64,000 nucleotides of DNA. Source: Thermoleophilia bacterium (lineage in GTDB: Bacteria > Actinomycetota > Thermoleophilia > RBG-16-64-13). The notes beneath the pieces were generated by a model, which worked only from the letters and a program-made list of their open reading frames with translations, searched no databases and was not told the DNA's origin. This document shows, in pieces, positions 63,166 to 64,000 of the stretch (position 1 is the first letter of the stretch; each line of letters begins with the position of its first letter). The position numbers and the translations under genes are program-made. The stretch lies in contig JAOSKU010000001.1 in assembly GCA_027493445.1 (NCBI GenBank), positions 1,942,822 to 2,006,821 on the forward strand, read 5' to 3'.

Positions 63166-64000
63166 ACTCGCACCGCCGTCCGCGCCCCGAAAAGGCCTTC
63201 GGGCTTGAACAGCAGCAGAATCCCCACAAAGAGAAAGAGAAAGCCGGTGGTGAAGCCTGCCACCTGGGAGGGTAGCCAGGCGCGCAGAGCCACCTCGACG
63301 AAGCCGAGTAGGAAGCCGCCCAGAACCGCGCCCCAGAGGTTGCCGATACCGCCGATGACGTTGGCTACGAAAGCGCTCAGAACGGGCATGAGGCCCATGT
63401 GGGGGCTCACCGTGCCTCGGCGGGAGAGGATGAGAACCGCCGCCACCCCGGCCAGCCCGCCGGAGAGGGCGAAGGCCGAGGCGATAACCCGATTGGCCTT
63501 GATGCCCATGAGGCGCACGGCGTCAAAGTCCTCGGCGGCAGCGCGCATAGCCGTTCCGATCACTGAGCGTCGCAGAAGCACCACCAGCCCCACCAGCGCC
63601 GCCGCCGTTACCCCTATGGTAAGCAGATGCTCGGACTGCACCCGCAGCCCTCCGAGCAAGAAGCTCGAGCGCAGCCATTCCGGTTGGGGCACGGCCTGCG
63701 GCCGGGGAGACACCAGGATCTGCAGGAAGCTCTGGATGAAGATGCTGAGGCCGAAAGAGGTCAGAAGCATGGTAGTGGGGCTGGCATGCCGGACCGGTCG
63801 GAAGGCCAACCTCTCCATGACCAAGGCAGCCACGACGCCCGCGATCACGCCGGCGGGCGCGAAGACGAACCAGGGCAGTCCGGCCGAGTACAGACCGAGC
63901 ATGACATAGGCGGGGATAGTGATGAGTTCGCCGTGGGCGAAGTTCACCAGGTGCAGGATGCTGAAGACGATGGCCAGGCCCAGGGCCAGAAGCGCGTAGG
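63162..64000 (-). CDS. livH: LivH-type branched-chain amino acid ABC transporter permease (partial, runs off right edge)
   Basis: Open to the window edge; at least 278 codons. LALGLAIVFSILHLVNFAHGELITIPAYV is the usual LivH N-terminal region and is read straight through from the edge, so the GTG at 63947 is not the start. EDFDAVRLMGIKANRVI is the coupling loop, and GIGNLWGAVLGGFLLGFVE is the conserved C-terminal block. It forms the membrane channel with the LivM part of the fusion gene. The binding protein and LivF are not in the window. Confidence 0.92.
   Translation of the reverse strand, partial: YALLALGLAIVFSILHLVNFAHGELITIPAYVMLGLYSAGLPWFVFAPAGVIAGVVAALVMERLAFRPVRHASPTTMLLTSFGLSIFIQSFLQILVSPRPQAVPQPEWLRSSFLLGGLRVQSEHLLTIGVTAAALVGLVVLLRRSVIGTAMRAAAEDFDAVRLMGIKANRVIASAFALSGGLAGVAAVLILSRRGTVSPHMGLMPVLSAFVANVIGGIGNLWGAVLGGFLLGFVEVALRAWLPSQVAGFTTGFLFLFVGILLLFKPEGLFGARTAVRV

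Overview
The window is GC-rich bacterial chromosome with dense gene packing, many GTG starts, start/stop overlaps and hairpin terminators that lack a clear U-tract. Thr/Pro-rich lipoprotein linkers, SPW-repeat and SLH proteins, NarL-type two-component genes and a MetF/MetV pair suggest an actinobacterial-type, probably anaerobic or facultative organism. That placement is inference from gene content; no rRNA or other marker gene is present, and no tRNA or CRISPR array was seen.

Layout. 1-2.9 kb: two proteins that each carry half of a trypsin-like active site. 3.0-4.1 kb: an intact IS1595-type insertion sequence with inverted repeats and an 8-bp target duplication. 4.2-6.2 kb: E1 beta and alpha of a 2-oxoacid/acetoin dehydrogenase. 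6.5-12.2 kb: a metallo-beta-lactamase-like protein, a nitroreductase, a membrane protein, a DUF89 phosphatase-like protein and a large HTH protein. 12.3-27.5 kb: one long plus-strand catabolic cluster behind a near-consensus promoter. It encodes a NitT/TauT-type ABC transporter, two UbiD decarboxylases, a DUF4392 (D-glutamate cyclase-like) protein, a fumarate-reductase-like flavoprotein with a free-standing [2Fe-2S] subunit, a maleate-isomerase-like enzyme, a three-subunit molybdenum hydroxylase and an octopine-dehydrogenase-family enzyme. Together these suggest import and stepwise breakdown of a carboxylated (hetero)aromatic acid. 27.8-34.5 kb: an RRM RNA-binding protein, then a glycan locus with two GT4 fusions and two GH130 enzymes. 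34.8-37.5 kb: TusA, DsrE, an IscS homologue lacking the PLP lysine, and an IscU with an extra C-terminal domain. 37.9-41.1 kb: an ABC-2 exporter and a LolA/MucB-like protein. 41.3-44.5 kb: a UvrD-type helicase and small membrane proteins. 44.6-51.7 kb: MetF, MetV and a GltD-ferredoxin-MvhD fusion, flanked by a receiver-only protein and a histidine kinase/response regulator pair. 52.0-56.9 kb: Lrp regulator, radical SAM protein, MFS carrier and an SLH lipoprotein. 57-64 kb: an ALDH7-type dehydrogenase, a decayed penicillin acylase, a PAP2 phosphatase and a branched-chain amino acid-type ABC transporter running off the right edge.

Two patterns cut across the window. First, at least six copies of a dispersed element lie between genes, often touching stop codons. 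Its full-length form is 159 bp with 13-bp inverted ends and a central hairpin. Second, about a dozen otherwise well-conserved genes are broken by one-base indels, nearly all in G or C runs of 5-6. The usual case is one base too few, which points to consensus errors in the assembly more than to real gene decay. For these genes the reconstructed full span is given as one feature, with the break position.
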